Source: Rhizobium favelukesii
Lineage (GTDB): Bacteria; Pseudomonadota; Alphaproteobacteria; Rhizobiales; Rhizobiaceae
NCBI RefSeq assembly: GCF_000577275.2
Contig: NZ_CBYB010000032.1
Coordinates: 1 to 7,928 of the forward strand
Reading direction: 5' to 3'
DNA length: 7,928 nt
The notes beneath the pieces were generated by a model. That model was not told the origin of the DNA. It did not search any database and was given only the letters and a program-made list of their open reading frames with translations. Below, one piece after another: positions 6,425 through 7,928 of the stretch. The position numbers and the translations under genes are program-made. The stretch's first letter is position 1. Each line of letters opens with the position of its first letter.

Positions 6425-7928
6425 ATGGCCAGCGACAAGCTCTCGACCTACAAACAGAAACGCGACTTTCAGAAAACGCAGGAGCCGAGCGGCGCAGCGA
6501 AGCTGAAGGCGTCGAACCGCAGGCGCTTCGTCATTCAGAAACACGACGCGACGCGGCTGCATTATGACTTGCGGCTCGAACTCGATGGCGTCTTCAAGTC
6601 TTGGGCGGTGACCAAAGGACCTTCGCTGGATCCGCACGACAAGCGCTTGGCTGTCGAGGTCGAAGACCATCCGTTGGACTACGGCGACTTCGAAGGTACC
6701 ATACCGAAAGGCCAGTATGGCGGCGGCACGGTCATGCTCTGGGATCGCGGCTACTGGGAGCCTGAAGGCAACAAGACGCCCGAACAGGCGCTCGCCAAGG
6801 GTGATTTCAAGTTTACGCTAGAGGGCGAGCGGCTGCATGGCAGCTTCGTGCTGGTGCGGATGCGCAATGACCGCGACGGGGGCAAGCGGACGAATTGGCT
6901 GCTGATCAAACACCACGACGATTACTCAGTCGAGGAGAATGGCGCTGCCATCCTTGAGGACAATGCAACCTCCGTTGCATCCGGCCGAACCATGGAGGCG
7001 ATCGCCGCCGGCAAGGGCAGGAAGCCGAAGCCGTTCATGGTCCAGAGCGGCGACGTTCAGGCGGATGCCGTTTGGGACAGCAATCATGGACTGGCTGCAG
7101 AGGAACGTGCCGCGGACACGAAGACAAAGCGAAAGCCAGCACCGAAAAAACCTGCAAAGTCCGCGATGCCGGAGTTCATACCGCCGCAGCTTGCGAAACG
7201 CTCGATCGCCCGCCTTCAGACGATGGCTGGATCCACGAGATCAAATTCGACGGCTACCGCATCCAGACGCGCATCGAAAACGGCGAGGTGACGCTGAAGA
7301 CCCGCAAGGGCCTGGACTGGACCACTAAGTATCCGGCGATTGCGACATCGGCCGCAGACTTGCCTGATGCCATCATCGACGGGGAGATCTGCGCACTCGA
7401 TGAAAACGGGGCGCCGGATTTCGCAGCACTTCAGGCGGCGCTGTCGGAAGGCAGGACCGACGAACTGGTCTACTTTGCCTTCGACCTATTGTTCGAGGGC
7501 GATGAAGACCTGCGGCAGCTGCCGCTGACCGAACGCAAGGAACGGCTGCAGACACTGCTGAGTGATGCCGGCGAGGACCCACGCCTGCGTTTCGTCGAAC
7601 ATTTCGAAACCGGTGGCGACGCCGTCCTCAAATCGGCGTGCAAGCTGTCGCTGGAAGGCATTGTCTCGAAACAGGCCGACGCGCCCTATCAATCGGGCCG
7701 CACCGAGACCTGGGCGAAGTCCAAGTGCCGCGCTGGCCATGAAGTCGTCATCGGCGCCTATGCCAAGACCAACGGCAAGTTCCGCTCCCTGTTGGTCGGT
7801 GTCTTCAGGGGTGATCACTTCGTCTATGTCGGCCGGGTCGGGACCGGCTACGGTGCCAAAACGGTCGATACGATCTTGCCGAAGCTTCGGGAGATCGAGG
7901 CCGAGAGATCACCGTTCACGGGCATCGG
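6425..7928 (+). pseudogene. ligD: ligD (ATP-dependent DNA ligase D), frameshifted; 3' end beyond window
   Basis: LigD is the multidomain enzyme of bacterial non-homologous end joining, working with Ku. The start at ATG 6425 gives the typical opening KLSTYKQKRDFQKT. The N-terminal 3'-phosphoesterase domain (about residues 30-190) has all its active-site residues: H40, H46, D48, R50, H82 and Y86. These match Pseudomonas aeruginosa H42, H48, D50, R52, H84 and Y88 with an offset of 2. After PPQLA (codon 257) the frame breaks at the A-run 7196-7198 and would stop at 7291 (288 aa). From 7204 the ligase domain continues in another frame to the window end: DRPPSDDGWIHEIKFDGYR with nucleotidylated Lys at 7243-7245, VYFAFDLLFEG, LEGIVSKQADAPY and WAKSKC. 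A single lost A (GCG-AAA-ACG-CTC-GAT expected) explains the shift. The C-terminal polymerase domain, if present, lies outside. As read, only a phosphoesterase fragment would be made, unless the lost base is a sequencing error. Confidence 0.9.

Noticed and set aside
7190..7210. Programmed ribosomal frameshift in ligD
   Set aside because: No convincing slippery heptamer or downstream pseudoknot was recognised, and a lost A in a short run is simpler.

Overview
The window most likely comes from an alphaproteobacterium, probably of the Rhizobiales group. It is GC-rich and carries an imuA-imuB-dnaE2 mutagenesis operon whose protein motifs look rhizobial. It also has an alphaproteobacterial LexA box of the form GTTC-N7-GTTC, a LigD with the N-terminal phosphoesterase order, and hairpins with CCUCCUCCC loops like the 'cuckoo'/CcsR small RNAs of alphaproteobacteria. 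The species cannot be named from this sequence.

Layout. From about 5773 down to about 629, the minus strand carries one SOS-type operon: LexA box and promoter, imuA, imuB, dnaE2, then the N-terminal part of an SRAP-domain (YedK/HMCES-like) gene. Below that, 115-402 is a small unknown ORF, and 403-628 looks like a join to foreign or degraded sequence. Between the imu operon and ligD, at about 5930-6110 on the minus strand, is a run of four hairpins. Each shows CCTCCTCCC in its loop, and the last is also an intrinsic terminator. From 6425 to the window end, the plus strand carries the phosphoesterase domain and most of the ATP-dependent ligase domain of LigD.

Condition of the genes. Most of this repair locus is broken. 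dnaE2 has lost its PHP domain through an out-of-frame internal deletion near 3384-3390 and carries an in-frame TGA at 1884-1886 where the reading frame otherwise continues. imuA is frameshifted near 5380-5384. ligD is frameshifted at an A-run at 7196-7198. The SRAP gene keeps only about its first 90 codons. imuB is the only cassette gene that reads through at full length. The large deletion and the SRAP truncation cannot be simple base-calling errors; the small indels in imuA and ligD could be.

How the parts relate. An intact ImuA-ImuB-DnaE2 set carries out SOS-induced error-prone translesion synthesis, SRAP proteins protect abasic sites, and LigD performs end joining with Ku. Here those activities appear to be lost or crippled while the SOS box, the strong imuA ribosome binding site and imuB remain. 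The CCUCCUCCC loops match the unusually long imuA Shine-Dalgarno sequence over 8-9 bases, which suggests, without proving, that the small RNA could act on it.
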